DNA of 64,000 nucleotides from Bacillaceae bacterium OF18-1A. Lineage in GTDB: Bacteria > Bacillota > Bacilli > Bacillales > Bacillaceae_G. The notes below the pieces were generated by a model. The model did not search any database and had not been told where the DNA came from. It worked only from the letters and a program-made list of their open reading frames with translations. This document shows, piece by piece, positions 1 to 8,898 of the stretch; position 1 is the stretch's first letter, and every line of letters starts with the position of its first letter. The stretch covers positions 10,408 through 74,407 of the forward strand of contig JAQEWB010000012.1 of NCBI GenBank assembly GCA_027694045.1, written 5' to 3'. Both the position numbers and the translations under genes were made by a program.

Positions 1-27
1 GTAGTATTAATTGCTGAAGGAAAATAG
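1..27 (+). CDS. glgC: glgC, last codons (partial)
   Basis: The first nine codons read VVLIAEGK and stop, and they end 18 bases before the glgD start. The position directly upstream of glgD in a glycogen operon makes this the C-terminus of glucose-1-phosphate adenylyltransferase GlgC. Only this tail is visible, so the name rests on context. Confidence 0.7.
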   Translation, partial: VVLIAEGK

Positions 28-45
28 AAGAGGGGGATGAAATGA

Positions 46-1080
46 ATGGGAGAAAAAATGTTAGGAATTATTAACGCAACGGGAAGTTTTCCTTCCTTAA
101 AGAAAGTAACAGTGCATCGTTCACTAGCGGCGTTACCGTTTGGGGGCCGTTATAGACTCATTGATTTCATGCTTTCTAATATGGTGAATTCGAATATTCA
201 TAGTGTAGCGGTTTTTACAAGTCATAAAAATCGTTCGTTAATGGACCATGTTGGTTCGGGGAAACAGTGGGATTTAGATAGAAAAAGAGACGGACTGTTT
301 TTATTCCCACCAAATTGCCAATGTGACCAAGATGAGTTTGGGTCTTTTGCACATTTCAGAAGACATATTGATTATTTCCTAAGAAGTAGAGAAGAGTATG
401 TTGTTATTACGAATAGCCATCTTGTAACGGCACTAGATTTCCAAGCTGTGTTAGAGCGACATATACATACGTCAGCTGATATTACTGAAGTTTGTCATAA
501 TGGGATTTCGCTTCAAACATACGTGTTAAAGAAACAATTATTGTTAGATTTATTTGAGACATATAAAGATGTGGAACAATACAGTTTATTTGATGTAGTG
601 AGAGAAAAGCGCGGAGAATCATTGCACATTGCTACGTATGAACATACAGGGTATGTAGCTATTATTGATTCGATTGAAAGTTACTATAAACATAGCTTAG
701 AAATTTTGCAGCCTGCGATTTGGAAACAATTATTTAAAAAAGAAGCACCGATCTTTACGAAAGTAAAAGATGAGCCACCAACTCGTTACTTAAAGGATGC
801 AGTTGTGAAAAATACAATGATTGCAAACGGCAGTATTATTGAAGGGGAAGTAGCAAATAGTGTCGTTTCCCGCTCGGTTAAAATTGGAAAAGGTTCAATT
901 GTTCGTAATAGCATTATTATGCAAAAGAGCCAAATTGGAGATAACTGTATAATAGACGGTGTTATTATTGATAAAGACGTGAAAATTGGTGATGGTGTAG
1001 TACTTAAAGGAAACGCCGATGAACCATACGTTGTAGAAAAAGGAAGCATTCAAAATAGCACGATTAATAGCTATTCGTGA
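46..1080 (+). CDS. glgD: GlgD, glucose-1-phosphate adenylyltransferase-like subunit
   Basis: 344 residues, the usual length for Bacillus GlgD. An N-terminal nucleotidyltransferase fold is shown by ALPFGGRYRLIDF near residue 30. The C-terminal third (about 245-330) is a left-handed beta-helix of hexapeptide type with repeated I/V-x-G-x-x-x steps. GlgD partners with GlgC to make ADP-glucose for glycogen synthesis and is generally regarded as the less active or regulatory subunit in Firmicutes. It sits between the glgC tail and glgA in one operon. The start follows an AGAGGGGGATG ribosome site. A second ATG four codons on is possible. Confidence 0.93.
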   Translation: MGEKMLGIINATGSFPSLKKVTVHRSLAALPFGGRYRLIDFMLSNMVNSNIHSVAVFTSHKNRSLMDHVGSGKQWDLDRKRDGLFLFPPNCQCDQDEFGSFAHFRRHIDYFLRSREEYVVITNSHLVTALDFQAVLERHIHTSADITEVCHNGISLQTYVLKKQLLLDLFETYKDVEQYSLFDVVREKRGESLHIATYEHTGYVAIIDSIESYYKHSLEILQPAIWKQLFKKEAPIFTKVKDEPPTRYLKDAVVKNTMIANGSIIEGEVANSVVSRSVKIGKGSIVRNSIIMQKSQIGDNCIIDGVIIDKDVKIGDGVVLKGNADEPYVVEKGSIQNSTINSYS

Positions 1081-1084
1081 AGAA

Positions 1085-1125
1085 TCAGTGGGGGGATTCC
1101 CCCACTGATTAAAATTTTAATTTAA
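1085..1125 (+). repeat. bcr1-like 3' hairpin fragment inside the glg operon
   Basis: Perfect inverted repeat AATCAGTGGGGG / CCCCCACTGATT separated by four bases, followed by a short A/T run. It matches the 3' hairpin module of the full bcr1-like element at 17922-18081. It lies between the glgD stop and glgA, so it could stabilise or partly terminate the polycistronic message. Fragment only; no TTTAT flank on the left. Confidence 0.6.
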
Positions 1126-1191
1126 ATGAAAACTCGAAGGGAGGAAGCTGCAAGAGAAGTAATATAAGCTTTTCGCGCAGTGGGACAACAA

Positions 1192-2622
1192 GTGAATATT
1201 TTATTTGCAGTATCAGAGTGTGTACCGTTTGTGAAATCGGGAGGATTAGCTGATGTAGCAGGTGCGCTCCCAAAAGAACTAAAAAAATTAGGTGTGGATG
1301 TTCGCATTATACTTCCAAATTATAGTCTTATTCCGCAAAAGTTGAGAGATGCGTGTACGTTACATAAAGTAATTAACGTGCCACTTGGGTGGAGAAATCA
1401 ATATTGCGGGATTTTAAAGGGTGAACAAGACGGGATTACGTATTACTTAATAGATAATGAATATTATTTTAAGAGAGATTCCCTGTACGGTCATTATGAT
1501 GATGGAGAACGTTTTTCTTATTTTTCGAAAGCCGTTTTAGAGTGTATTCCGCACCTTGATTTCGAAGTAGATGTTCTTCATAGCCACGATTGGCATACAG
1601 CTATGGTAAATTTCTTGCTTCGTGAAAAGTATCAAGATAACCCATTATATGAGCGTATTAAAACGGTATATACGATTCACAACTTACAGTTCCAAGGTGT
1701 ATTTCCTCCTGAAGTAATGTACGACTTGTTAGAGCTTGGTCATGAATATTTCAATAACGAGCAGTTAGAGTTTTATGGAAACGTAAACTTTATGAAGGGC
1801 GGTATTATCGCTTCAGATCAAATTACAGCGGTCAGTCCGACATATAAAGAAGAAATTCAATATGAATTTTTCGGTGAGAAGTTAGATGGCTTGCTGCGAA
1901 AATATAATAATAAGCTTAGCGGTATTGTAAATGGAATTGATACGAGCGTATATAATCCAGAAACGGATCCTTATATTACAGCTCAGTATGATGCAGATTC
2001 ATTATATGACAAGAATGAAAATAAACGCGCATTGCAGCGTTATTTTGGTTTGCCAGAGAAAGAAGATACACCAATTATTTCAATGGTTACTAGATTAACG
2101 AAGCAAAAAGGTCTTGATTTAGTACGTACTGTATTCCGCGAAATAATGGAGGAAGATGTACAATGTATTATTTTAGGATCAGGCGATTCAGAGTACGAGC
2201 AGTTCTTTGAATGGATGGCTTATGAGTATCCAGAGAAGGTAAAGGTATATATCGGATTTAATGAAGAGCTTGCTCATCAAGTGTATGCAGGAAGCGATTT
2301 GTTTTTAATGCCATCATTATTCGAACCGTGCGGACTTGGACAACTTATCGCATTAGCGTACGGAACGATTCCAATTGTAAGAGAGACAGGTGGGTTAAAC
2401 GATACTGTACATTCTTATGATGAAGAAACAGGAAAAGGAAATGGTTTCAGTTTCACGAACTTTAATGCACATGACATGTTGTATACAGTTCGCCGTGCAA
2501 TAGAGTTTTATCACGATAAGCTAGTATGGGATGGGCTTGTAAAACAGGCGATGACGGAAGATTATAGCTGGGAGAAATCCGCTCTTGCTTATAAGAAATT
2601 GTATAAAAGTCTCACGGAATAA
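1192..2622 (+). CDS. glgA: GlgA, glycogen synthase (ADP-glucose)
   Basis: GT5-family glycogen synthase that extends alpha-1,4-glucan using ADP-glucose in the cytoplasm. The N-terminal substrate motif KSGGLADV is near residue 14. The C-terminal GT-B half carries [12 protein letters not shown] and the nucleotide-sugar motif EPCGLGQ. I take the GTG at 1192 (476 residues, MNILFAVSE), which is the usual beginning of the family. An upstream GTG at 1180 would add four residues. Neither start has a well-placed ribosome site; a GGGAGG lies about 45 bases upstream, so the start is uncertain. Third gene of the glgC-D-A-P operon, 18 bases before glgP. Confidence 0.93.
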   Translation: MNILFAVSECVPFVKSGGLADVAGALPKELKKLGVDVRIILPNYSLIPQKLRDACTLHKVINVPLGWRNQYCGILKGEQDGITYYLIDNEYYFKRDSLYGHYDDGERFSYFSKAVLECIPHLDFEVDVLHSHDWHTAMVNFLLREKYQDNPLYERIKTVYTIHNLQFQGVFPPEVMYDLLELGHEYFNNEQLEFYGNVNFMKGGIIASDQITAVSPTYKEEIQYEFFGEKLDGLLRKYNNKLSGIVNGIDTSVYNPETDPYITAQYDADSLYDKNENKRALQRYFGLPEKEDTPIISMVTRLTKQKGLDLVRTVFREIMEEDVQCIILGSGDSEYEQFFEWMAYEYPEKVKVYIGFNEELAHQVYAGSDLFLMPSLFEPCGLGQLIALAYGTIPIVRETGGLNDTVHSYDEETGKGNGFSFTNFNAHDMLYTVRRAIEFYHDKLVWDGLVKQAMTEDYSWEKSALAYKKLYKSLTE

Positions 2623-2640
2623 CATGTAGGTGGTGAAAAA

Positions 2641-5049
2641 ATGTTTACTCATGTTGAAAGTTTCAAATCTGCCTTTCTAGAAAAGTTAGAGACGATGTAT
2701 GGAAAAAGTTTTAAAGACTCTACAACTCGTGATCAATATAATACGCTCGGTCATATGGTACGTGAGTATATGAATAGTCAATGGCTTGCAACGAATGAAA
2801 GTTATCGTTCAGGAGAGCAAAAGCAAATGTATTACTTATCCATTGAGTTTTTACTTGGGCGTTTGCTCGGAAGTAACATATTAAATTTAGGCATTAGAGA
2901 TGTATGTGAACAGGGACTTTCTGAACTTGGGATTTCGTTGCACGAGTTAGAAGAAGTGGAAGCAGATGCAGGTCTTGGTAATGGTGGTCTTGGACGATTA
3001 GCAGCCTGTTTTCTTGATTCATTAGCTTCTTTAAATTTACCGGGACATGGTTGTGGCATTCGTTATAAACATGGCTTATTTGACCAAAAAATTGTGGATG
3101 GTTATCAAGTTGAATATCCTGAACAGTGGCTTCTTCACGAAAATGTATGGGAAGTAAGAAGATATGATCAAGCTGTGGAAGTAAGTTATTTCGGTAATGT
3201 TGAACCACTAGAGGTTGATGGACGTTTAGAGTTCAGACATACGAATGCAGAAGTGATTATGGCAGTACCATATGACGTTCCTGTAGTAGGTTATGAGACG
3301 AGTACTGTAAATACGCTTAGACTGTGGAACGCTGAACCAGTTCCTTTTCCGCAAAACTGCAAAGATATTTTGAAATATAAGCGTGAAACAGAGGCTGTAT
3401 CAGAGTTTTTATATCCAGATGATACGCATGATGAAGGGAAAATACTTCGTTTAAAACAGCAGTATTTCCTCGTATCAGCAAGTTTGCAAAATATCGTTCG
3501 TATGCATCGAGAAAGATATGGTAGCTTGCGTCAATTACATGAAAAAATTGCGATTCATATTAACGATACACATCCTGTGCTCGCGATTCCAGAATTGATG
3601 CGTATTTTATTAGATGAAGAAAAACTAGCATGGGAAGAAGCTTGGCACATAACGACGCAGACGATTTCTTATACGAATCATACGACGTTATCAGAAGCGC
3701 TTGAGAAGTGGCCAATTCACATTTTTAAACCGCTATTACCGAGAATTTATATGATTATTGAAGAGATTAATGAACGTTTCTGTCATGAACTTTGGGAGCG
3801 TTATCCTTATGATTGGCATCGCATTGAAAATATGGCGATTATTGCGCATGATCTTGTGAAAATGGCTCATTTAGCAATCGTTGGAAGCCATAGCGTCAAT
3901 GGTGTAGCGAAAATTCATACGGAAATTTTAAAGCAACGTGAAATGCGATTGTTCTATGAGTTTTATCCAAATAAGTTTAATAATAAAACGAATGGGATCG
4001 CTCATAGACGCTGGTTAATGAAGGCGAATCCGCAGCTGACTAATCTCATTTCAGATGCGATTGGGACAGAGTGGAAGAAAGAGCCGATTAAACTACAAGA
4101 ATTGCAAAAGGTTCAACACGATGCTAGTTTTCAAGAGCGACTTGCAGGGGTGAAACAAGAGCGTAAGCAGATTTTAGCGGATCGCATTCATAATAAAATG
4201 GGGATTACAATTGATCCGAATTCTATTTTTGATGTGCAAGTGAAAAGGCTACATGCTTACAAACGACAATTATTAAATGTCCTGCACATTTTATATTTGT
4301 ATAACCGTTTGAAAGAGGATACGAGTTTTACATTTTATCCGCGTACGTTTATTTTTGGCGCAAAAGCATCACCGGGCTATTATTATGCGAAAAAGATTAT
4401 TAAATTAATAAATGAACTCGCAAGAAAAGTAAATAATGATCCGTATGTAAGTCAATATATGAAAGTTATCTTTCTAGAAAACTACCGAGTTTCTTTAGCG
4501 GAAGATATATTCCCAGCGGCAGATGTAAGTGAACAAATTTCAACTGCGAGTAAAGAAGCATCAGGAACAGGAAATATGAAATTTATGATGAATGGTGCGA
4601 TTACACTCGGGACGTTAGACGGAGCGAATATTGAAATAAAAGACCGGGTCGGTGATGATGCCTGTTTCATTTTCGGTTTAACAGCAGAAGAAGTGCTTCA
4701 CTATTATCAAAATGGTGGATATCGTGCAAGTGATTATTATCACCACAATATGCACATAAAAAAAGTAGTAGATCAATTAACGAACGGTTTCTTTGCACAT
4801 GCTGGAGCTGAATTCGAAGCCATTTACGATTCTCTCGTTATTCAAAACGATGAATATTTCGTGTTACGAGATTTTAGCCCTTATGCTGAAAGACAAGAAG
4901 CCGTCGGCAGAGCTTATGAGAATAAGAAGAAATGGTTAGAGATGTCGATTTTGAATATTGCACAATCAGGTCATTTTGCGAGCGATCGAACGATTTTGCA
5001 GTATAGTAATGAAATTTGGGGTATTGGTAATACGGTTAAACAGTTTTAA
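2641..5049 (+). CDS. glgP: GlgP, glycogen phosphorylase
   Basis: 802 residues, the full length for bacterial glycogen/maltodextrin phosphorylase, which releases glucose-1-phosphate from glycogen. The pyridoxal-phosphate lysine lies in EASGTGNMKFMM at about residue 647. GNGGLGRLAACFLDS near 115 is the conserved N-terminal segment, and FDVQVKRLHAYKRQLLN is near 530. The ribosome site GTAGGTGGTGAAAA precedes the ATG. Last gene of the operon, ended by the terminator at 5108-5150, so synthesis and breakdown enzymes are made from one message. Confidence 0.96.
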   Translation: MFTHVESFKSAFLEKLETMYGKSFKDSTTRDQYNTLGHMVREYMNSQWLATNESYRSGEQKQMYYLSIEFLLGRLLGSNILNLGIRDVCEQGLSELGISLHELEEVEADAGLGNGGLGRLAACFLDSLASLNLPGHGCGIRYKHGLFDQKIVDGYQVEYPEQWLLHENVWEVRRYDQAVEVSYFGNVEPLEVDGRLEFRHTNAEVIMAVPYDVPVVGYETSTVNTLRLWNAEPVPFPQNCKDILKYKRETEAVSEFLYPDDTHDEGKILRLKQQYFLVSASLQNIVRMHRERYGSLRQLHEKIAIHINDTHPVLAIPELMRILLDEEKLAWEEAWHITTQTISYTNHTTLSEALEKWPIHIFKPLLPRIYMIIEEINERFCHELWERYPYDWHRIENMAIIAHDLVKMAHLAIVGSHSVNGVAKIHTEILKQREMRLFYEFYPNKFNNKTNGIAHRRWLMKANPQLTNLISDAIGTEWKKEPIKLQELQKVQHDASFQERLAGVKQERKQILADRIHNKMGITIDPNSIFDVQVKRLHAYKRQLLNVLHILYLYNRLKEDTSFTFYPRTFIFGAKASPGYYYAKKIIKLINELARKVNNDPYVSQYMKVIFLENYRVSLAEDIFPAADVSEQISTASKEASGTGNMKFMMNGAITLGTLDGANIEIKDRVGDDACFIFGLTAEEVLHYYQNGGYRASDYYHHNMHIKKVVDQLTNGFFAHAGAEFEAIYDSLVIQNDEYFVLRDFSPYAERQEAVGRAYENKKKWLEMSILNIAQSGHFASDRTILQYSNEIWGIGNTVKQF

Positions 5050-5107
5050 ATAAATGATTAACATCGATGTACTAACAGTAATTTCTAATGTTAGTAAACT
5101 ATAAATA

Positions 5108-5150
5108 AGTAAAACGAGCTTAATAATATTAAGCTCGTTTTACTTATTTT
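5108..5150. terminator. glgP terminator, shared with the convergent small ORF
   Basis: Long stem AAAACGAGCTTAAT / ATTAAGCTCGTTTT with a tiny loop and T-rich flanks on both strands. It can end glgP transcripts and also those of the 47-residue ORF, whose stop codon falls at its right edge. Confidence 0.9.
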
Positions 5151-5287
5151 ACTTCAGAAAGAAATGGAATAGTGGTATATATGATACCTGCCCCATCATA
5201 CTCTCCTGTCGCAAAGTATGAAAATGTAAAGAAACCTGTAACTGTAAAAATTACAATAGGAAAAAGTGCAAAGATAAATTTTAACAT
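5144..5287 (-). CDS. 47-residue single-pass membrane protein, unknown
   Basis: A short reading frame in the 314-base space after glgP. ATG at 5287 is preceded by GATGAGGGGACC, a good ribosome site. The product starts MLKFIFALFPIVIFTVTG, one hydrophobic helix (about residues 3-25), followed by a polar tail with EYDGAG and SEVK at the end. It converges on glgP and ends at the edge of the shared terminator, which is how a real short gene would be laid out. I do not recognise a family. Coding status is inferred from the ribosome site, the clean membrane segment and the terminator. Confidence 0.55.
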   Translation of the reverse strand: MLKFIFALFPIVIFTVTGFFTFSYFATGEYDGAGIIYTTIPFLSEVK

Positions 5288-5363
5288 GTAAGGTCCCCTC
5301 ATCCAAAAATAAATTCATATATTATTATAGTATACGGGTGTTTAATTTCCAAATGTTTACTGC

Positions 5364-6086
5364 CTAAAAATGAGAGGTCAGACATGTTTTGTAAGTTGAA
5401 ATAGAATGATTATTTGTAATGGATTTTGTATTTTTCGTAAATGTCATGTTGTGATGAATGTGTGCGTACTCCCAGTCTTGCTCATTAAAGTGAACATTTC
5501 GCGGAGGGAGGAGCGGAACGACATCAAATAAATTAACAAAGCGAAAACTACTAGCTACTTGTAGTTTATAGTAATTGCGAAATGCAATATCCCCCACCTT
5601 TGGAGAGGCAAATGTATAAAGTCCATATTGTGCAAAGGCAGTGTTAATTCGAGCATCTAATACGTGTAGTGTAGCGAGTGCGCCTCCTAGGCTATGACCT
5701 GTTACGAGAAGTTTCTTATGAGCGGGTAAAGAGACGAGCATATCCATAATAGAATCTCGGCAGGATTCATAAATAGAAAGGAAGCCGTTATGGACATTTC
5801 CACTGTTTAAAGAGTATGGATAAGGTCTTTGATTGACGAGCGAATCGATAATCCAATCTGTATCCGTTTGTGTCCCCCGAAAAGCTACGATAATCGAATC
5901 CTCAGATTCTAGTATAAATCCAAACCAATCTGTCGCTTGAATGGCCTTTCCTTGAAAGCCTTGTACATATTGAAAACCATCAGGTATTTCGAAAATACCA
6001 TTTTGTTTATATTGTTCATACGTTAACTCACAACAAGAAGCTAACAATATGGCGGTGTCTTTATCAAAAGATAAAGGAGTACGCAT
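5364..6086 (-). CDS. lipase, class 3 family (Fungal lipase-like alpha/beta hydrolase)
   Basis: 240 residues. The nucleophile elbow GHSLGGALA places the catalytic serine at about 132. IIVAFRGTQTDTDW near 65-78 is the class 3 oxyanion segment. Likely acid Asp188 (NLFDVVPLLPP) and a His in the HIHH stretch near 214 complete the triad. No signal peptide is seen, so it may act inside the cell or leave by another route. I chose ATG at 6086, eight bases after AAGGAGGG; a TTG one codon earlier is less well spaced. Monocistronic, divergent from the MerR fragment. Confidence 0.88.
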   Translation of the reverse strand: MRTPLSFDKDTAILLASCCELTYEQYKQNGIFEIPDGFQYVQGFQGKAIQATDWFGFILESEDSIIVAFRGTQTDTDWIIDSLVNQRPYPYSLNSGNVHNGFLSIYESCRDSIMDMLVSLPAHKKLLVTGHSLGGALATLHVLDARINTAFAQYGLYTFASPKVGDIAFRNYYKLQVASSFRFVNLFDVVPLLPPRNVHFNEQDWEYAHIHHNMTFTKNTKSITNNHSISTYKTCLTSHF

Positions 6087-6224
6087 CAAGGAAGCCCTCC
6101 TTAAAGAAAGTATAGTTCAATATATGCAGTGAGGAACTTGATTCATTCTTTTTGAAAAAAGGGTTGAATCTACAGTTACGTGAGGGAGTATGATTTTTGT
6201 AAATATTGTTAGGAGGAGTGTAAG

Positions 6225-6488
6225 ATGAGAAAAAAGGAAGGCTGTTCAATTGGTGAGTTTTCAAAGAGAACAGGCACATCAATACGGACACTGCAATATT
6301 ACGATGAAATGGGCCTGCGTAAGACTGAAAAGAATGTTAGTTCTGTGCAAAGGGAAGATATATTAGAGCTACAGAAAATAGTGAGTCTTAAAGTATTGGA
6401 ATATAGTTTAGAAGAAATACGGATCATGTTAAAAATGCCTCCAATGCGAAAAGCATCGGAGGCATTTTTTTTACTCTTTCCCATCTAA
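6225..6488 (+). pseudogene. MerR-family regulator, truncated after the DNA-binding domain
   Basis: Residues 8-70 form a MerR winged-helix DNA-binding domain (IGEFSKRTGTSIRTLQYYDEMGL, then REDILELQKI and a leucine-rich second part). The frame then reads straight through the terminator hairpin at 6431-6474 and stops inside the neighbouring convergent gene. Full TipA/BmrR-type regulators are 120-280 residues, so the dimerisation coil and effector domain are missing. A good AGGAGGAG ribosome site remains. Either a recent 3' deletion or a bare DNA-binding protein; I favour decay. Confidence 0.7.
6431..6474. terminator. bidirectional terminator between MerR fragment and AIM24 gene
   Basis: AAAAATGCCTCC / GGAGGCATTTTT stem with T runs on both strands, lying inside the 3' end of the MerR reading frame and just after the AIM24-family stop. 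Confidence 0.85.
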
Positions 6489-7253
6489 TAAACGACCAAG
6501 TCCACCTAATACGCTACCTTCACCGCTTCCTTGAGCTGCTGGGCTTGTCAGGCGTGCAGCTAATCGGCTAAGTGTTAAAGATTGAATCCAAACTGTTCCA
6601 GGTCCTTCTAATGTCGCGAAGAACAGGCCTTCACCGCCGAATAGAGCTGTTTTCACTTTTCCAACGAATTGAACATCGTAGTTTACGTCTTTCGTCATTG
6701 CAACGAGACAACCTGTATCAATGCGAAGTTTCTCGCCAGGTTTTAATTCACGTTTGTATACAGTTCCACCTGCATGCATGAAAGCAAGTCCATCACCTTC
6801 AAGTTTTTGCATAATGAAACCTTCACCACCGAAGAAACCAGTTCCAATTTTCTTTGTAAACTCGATCCCGATAGAAACACCTTTTGCGGCACAAAGAAAT
6901 GCGTCTTTTTGGCAGACTACTTTCCCTTGATATTCTGTTAAATCTACAGGGACAATTTTACCAGGATAAGGAGCAGCGAATGATACGTGACGCTTGCCAT
7001 GACCTGTATTTGTGAATACAGTCATAAACATGCTTTCGCCTGTTACAAGACGTTTACCAGCACCCATTAATTTTCCAAATAAACCGCCAGATGGCCCGGA
7101 ACCGTCTCCGAAAATTGTTTCCATTTCGATGTAATCTTCCATCATCATCATTGCGCCAGCTTCTGCAATAACACTTTCTTCTGGATCTAATTCAATTTCA
7201 ACGAACTGCATATCATCGCCATACAACTTATATTCGATTTCATGTGCCTTCAT
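6471..7253 (-). CDS. AIM24 / TIGR00266 family protein
   Basis: 260 residues, beta-rich, with the glycine-heavy blocks typical of the family: EAGAMMMM near 30, [20 protein letters not shown] near 60, [15 protein letters not shown] near 120 and [17 protein letters not shown] near 205. The family has a trimeric jelly-roll-like fold; the bacterial role is unknown. ATG at 7253 has GAGGTG seven bases upstream. The GTG nine bases earlier overlaps that ribosome site and is unlikely. No membrane segment or signal peptide. Confidence 0.88.
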   Translation of the reverse strand: MKAHEIEYKLYGDDMQFVEIELDPEESVIAEAGAMMMMEDYIEMETIFGDGSGPSGGLFGKLMGAGKRLVTGESMFMTVFTNTGHGKRHVSFAAPYPGKIVPVDLTEYQGKVVCQKDAFLCAAKGVSIGIEFTKKIGTGFFGGEGFIMQKLEGDGLAFMHAGGTVYKRELKPGEKLRIDTGCLVAMTKDVNYDVQFVGKVKTALFGGEGLFFATLEGPGTVWIQSLTLSRLAARLTSPAAQGSGEGSVLGGLGRLLDGKE

Positions 7254-7375
7254 TTTTTTCACCTCGTATGTAATAGATACTTCTATTGTACAGAATTTAA
7301 TGGCATTAGAATACTTTAGTTTAGTTAATTTTCAAATAAACTATGAATATGCAAATTCAACATTATATTAAAATG

Positions 7376-7500
7376 ATAAAGTGGAACTTTAATCTGTGGG
7401 GAGGCCTCCCACGAGGGTTATTAGCCGACTCCCACCTAAATTCTTTGTACCAGCAGAACTATGAGGAGAGGGTTTTACTACCCACAAATAGCGGGATAAA
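7376..7500 (-). repeat. bcr1-like element, shortened, reverse orientation
   Basis: About 125 bases bounded by ATAAA on both sides (TTTAT on the other strand). Read on the minus strand it follows the full element at 17922: a TAGCGGG-type start, TACTGCC-like and CCCACCT segments, and an end near GATTAAAGTT. The second hairpin is reduced. It fills most of the space before the cold-shock promoter. Confidence 0.7.
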
Positions 7501-7528
7501 AAAATAATAAAATGAAAGTGTTCTCATT

Positions 7529-7557
7529 TGACGTATTTGATATAGCGTGATATAGTG
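7529..7557 (+). promoter_or_regulatory. SigA promoter of the cold-shock gene
   Basis: TTGACG, 17 bases, TATAGT. Predicted transcription starts near 7564, giving a leader of about 140 nt before the start codon. Long structured leaders are known to control csp messages by temperature. Confidence 0.75.
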
Positions 7558-7692
7558 AAAGCACTATTGAGCTACATAATGTGGTACGGAAATAAAGCGC
7601 GTGGAATTAATTATTAGGCTTTACGCTTGTTATGCATTCATGCCCTTTATATCCACCTTTTCATGTGGATTCATAGTTTCATTTTTATTTAG

Positions 7693-7905
<213 letters not shown>

Positions 7906-7916
7906 TTAGCTAGCGA

Positions 7917-7950
7917 CAAAAAGCATTCCGATTTTCGGAGTGCTTTTTTT
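7917..7950 (+). terminator. cold-shock gene terminator
   Basis: AAAAAGCATTCCGA / TCGGAGTGCTTTTT stem followed by a T run, directly after the stop codon. Confidence 0.9.
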
Positions 7951-8041
7951 TTATTCTGTTATTTGAAAACAGTCCGAATGATGTAGGTTAATAATCAGTG
8001 GGGGATGCACAGAACCCCCACCGATTCCAGTTTCAGTTTAT
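7950..8041 (+). repeat. bcr1-like element with central deletion, abutting the yteA stop
   Basis: About 92 bases between two TTTAT copies (7950-7954 and 8037-8041). The left end resembles the CTATTCGCC palindromic start. The right end has AATAATCAGTGGGGG and CCCCCACCGATT, the 3' hairpin of the full element. The central CCCACCT hairpin is missing. The right TTTAT supplies the TAA stop of the convergent yteA gene. Confidence 0.65.
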
Positions 8042-8769
8042 TCTTTAGAACTAGATTCATTTGAAGATAATTCACCTTTGAAAGTACGTTCTTCAAAATC
8101 ATCAAGCATTTCTTCATATTCCTCATGTTCTTCTGTCGTGAAAACTTGTGGATTTTTCCCATACATATCCGTACCGATAAAGTTTTCAAAGTTCTCGACG
8201 TATCCTACATTTTCTTCGCTATTTATATACATACCATTATAGTTTCTTGAATCTTGTCTTTCGAAATCAGATGGTGTTTCAGATGTTCCGTAATTTGCGA
8301 CATCTTGCCATGCGTCTTCCGTATCATATTCAACAGAATGGTCTTCATCATACTTGACGAAAGAAGGTGTTAATACTTCTTCTTCAACCGGGCGTGTTGT
8401 CATATTTAATTGGTTTGTCGTGTGTTGTATACATGTTGTAGCGGTTGGCATTGCTTCTAATCTTTCAAACGGAATTTCCTCACCAGACACTTCACAAATG
8501 CCGTACGTACCCGCTTCTATTTTTTGCAAGGCGTGTTTCGTATCTTCTAGCTGTTTATGCCAAAGTTCGATGAGCCCGAAATCTTTTTCACGTTCATACA
8601 ATTCTGTTGCCATATCAGCTGGATGGTTGTCATAGCTAGATAATTCTCCAACGGAATCACGTTCAGATGCACGATCTTCATTTTCATGTGTTTGTATTGT
8701 TTGCTCTAGTTCTTGTTTTTGTTTTTCTAAAACGGATTTAAATTGATTTATTTGTTGTGGAGTTAACAT
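8038..8769 (-). CDS. yteA: YteA-type TraR/DksA zinc-finger protein (sporulation-associated)
   Basis: 243 residues. An N-terminal coiled coil (about 5-45, QQINQFKSVLEKQKQELEQ) is followed by the DNHPADMATELYEREKD segment shared by the YteA/DksA family. The zinc-finger region reads YGICEVSGEEIPFERLEAMPTATTC: only two of the four classical cysteines remain. The family includes B. subtilis YteA, linked to sporulation; a long acidic C-terminal tail is typical. The stop codon lies in the flank of a bcr1-like repeat, so the last residues may have been set by the insertion. Confidence 0.85.
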   Translation of the reverse strand: MLTPQQINQFKSVLEKQKQELEQTIQTHENEDRASERDSVGELSSYDNHPADMATELYEREKDFGLIELWHKQLEDTKHALQKIEAGTYGICEVSGEEIPFERLEAMPTATTCIQHTTNQLNMTTRPVEEEVLTPSFVKYDEDHSVEYDTEDAWQDVANYGTSETPSDFERQDSRNYNGMYINSEENVGYVENFENFIGTDMYGKNPQVFTTEEHEEYEEMLDDFEERTFKGELSSNESSSKE

Positions 8770-8865
8770 AGTCGTCCACCTTCCTACAATTCAGTTTCTT
8801 TACATAGTATGAGCGTTGGAAGTAGGAATTATGAGATGAATTTCATTTGCGGAGTCAGTATATGA

Positions 8866-8898
8866 AAGAAGAAGCTGCATGAGCAGCTTCTTTTTATA
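8866..8898. terminator. menA terminator
   Basis: GAAGCTGC / GCAGCTTC hairpin just beyond the menA stop, with T-rich flanks on both strands. Confidence 0.8.

Noticed and set aside
1180..1191. Upstream GTG start for glgA
   Set aside because: Neither GTG has a good ribosome site; the family usually starts at MNILFAVSE, so the downstream one was preferred.
2894..3208. Minus-strand open frame of 104 codons inside glgP
   Set aside because: It is the antisense shadow of a strongly conserved phosphorylase region, without ribosome site or domain.
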